From: Quillaja saponaria
Taxonomy: Eukaryota > Streptophyta > Magnoliopsida > Fabales > Quillajaceae
Assembly: GCA_029379385.1 (NCBI GenBank)
Contig: CM055617.1
Span: forward strand, 186,001 to 250,000
Direction: 5' to 3'
Length of the DNA stretch: 64,000 nt
In this document: piece after piece, positions 63,570-64,000 of the stretch
How the letters are laid out: the number at the start of each line of letters is the position of its first letter
Position numbering within the stretch: the first letter of the stretch is position 1
Position numbers and translations under genes: made by a program
Notes under the pieces: generated by a model
Told to the model about the DNA's origin: nothing
The model's database searches: none
The model's input: only the letters and a program-made list of their open reading frames with translations

Positions 63570-64000
63570 GTACATCGAGGTATCGAGGTGACAATGAGTC
63601 GAGCTAGCTCGTGAATAGCTCGTGAGTTATTCGTTAATAGCTCGTGAGCTACTCGTTAAAAGCTCGGATACTCTCTAAAAAATGAGTCGATCTTGAGCTT
63701 TATTTTAAACTCGTTTAGTAAAATGAGCCGAACTCAAATTTTTCAAAACTCGGCTCGTGAACTAGTTCGTTTAGTATTATTTAATAAATTTTTTATCATT
63801 TATATATACATTTATAATAAATTTATTTATATACAAAAAAAACTAACACAAATTATTACTTGATTTAGTGGTAATTTACACAAATACTCACTAAGTGGTA
63901 TTAGATTCAACTCTCCTTGCCTACAAAACTTTTTTAAATTTTTCAAAAAATCTTAACGAGCTGAGACGAGCTCGAGCTCGTCTAAAGTGAGACGAGCCTA
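63570..64000. repeat. Interspersed repeat with GAGCTCG-like motifs, cut by the window end
   Basis: The left part has gagtcgagctagctcgtgaa and repeats of agctcgtgagctactcgtta at about 18 to 24-bp spacing. The right end has acgagctcgagctcgtc and gtgagacgagccta. Similar GAGCTCG-rich sequences are common as dispersed mobile-element debris in plant genomes. The two ends are partly complementary, which suggests an element with terminal inverted repeats around an AT-rich centre. The class is not determined. Confidence 0.4.

Overview
This window is nuclear DNA from a flowering plant, most likely a eudicot. The genes have many short exons and GT-AG introns of about 80 to 2,000 bases. The intergenic DNA is very AT-rich and carries plant-type SINE, LINE and RTE elements. 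The gene families (miR166, SAUR, nepenthesin-type protease, ISE2-type helicase, LRR-II receptor kinase, NIPA transporter) are those of land plants. I could not determine the species. Exon models were assembled by hand from splice sites, reading phase and family knowledge, and all protein-coding models close in frame.

Layout from left to right. At 31-351 is the 3' end of an unrecognised plus-strand gene. A long gene-poor stretch follows, with a tandem pair of MIR166 hairpins on the minus strand (4036-4402), their probable promoter near 4.6 kb and a block of G-box/ACGT motifs at 5.7-5.9 kb. A 15-exon RCC1/UVR8-like gene runs on the minus strand from 14219 to 7684. From 14.4 to 25.9 kb the sequence is AT-rich and repeat-laden: a degenerate telomere-like hexamer tract, a 5'-truncated RTE retroelement, an inverted-repeat element and a dispersed AT-rich repeat family, with one intronless SAUR gene (20094-20405). 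Then come a single-exon nepenthesin-like aspartic protease (25895-27244), a 4-exon ARGLU1-like splicing-associated gene with a SINE in an intron (28690-31959), an 8-exon ISE2-type plastid RNA helicase (33882-40112) and an 11-exon LRR receptor kinase resembling Arabidopsis At5g63710 (41250-47918), all on the minus strand. A broken copy of the receptor kinase's last exon and 3' flank lies on the other side of the helicase gene (32905-33600).

The right part holds a decayed L1-type LINE (about 49.6-53.7 kb), an 8-exon dolichol-phosphate mannose synthase gene on the plus strand (53950-57149), a tRNA-His(GTG) gene or pseudogene on the minus strand (57806-57877) and a 9-exon NIPA-type magnesium transporter on the minus strand (63057-58804). 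The window ends in a repeat rich in GAGCTCG-like motifs.

The genes are ordinary neighbours rather than an operon or pathway cluster. The most notable items are the MIR166 tandem pair with a 45-codon reading frame in its leader, the divergent tRNA-His, the SINE with a perfect 18-bp target-site duplication, the segmental duplication of the receptor-kinase tail around the helicase gene, and the 71-bp tandem duplication just after the DPMS1 stop codon. I found no clear new multi-gene system.
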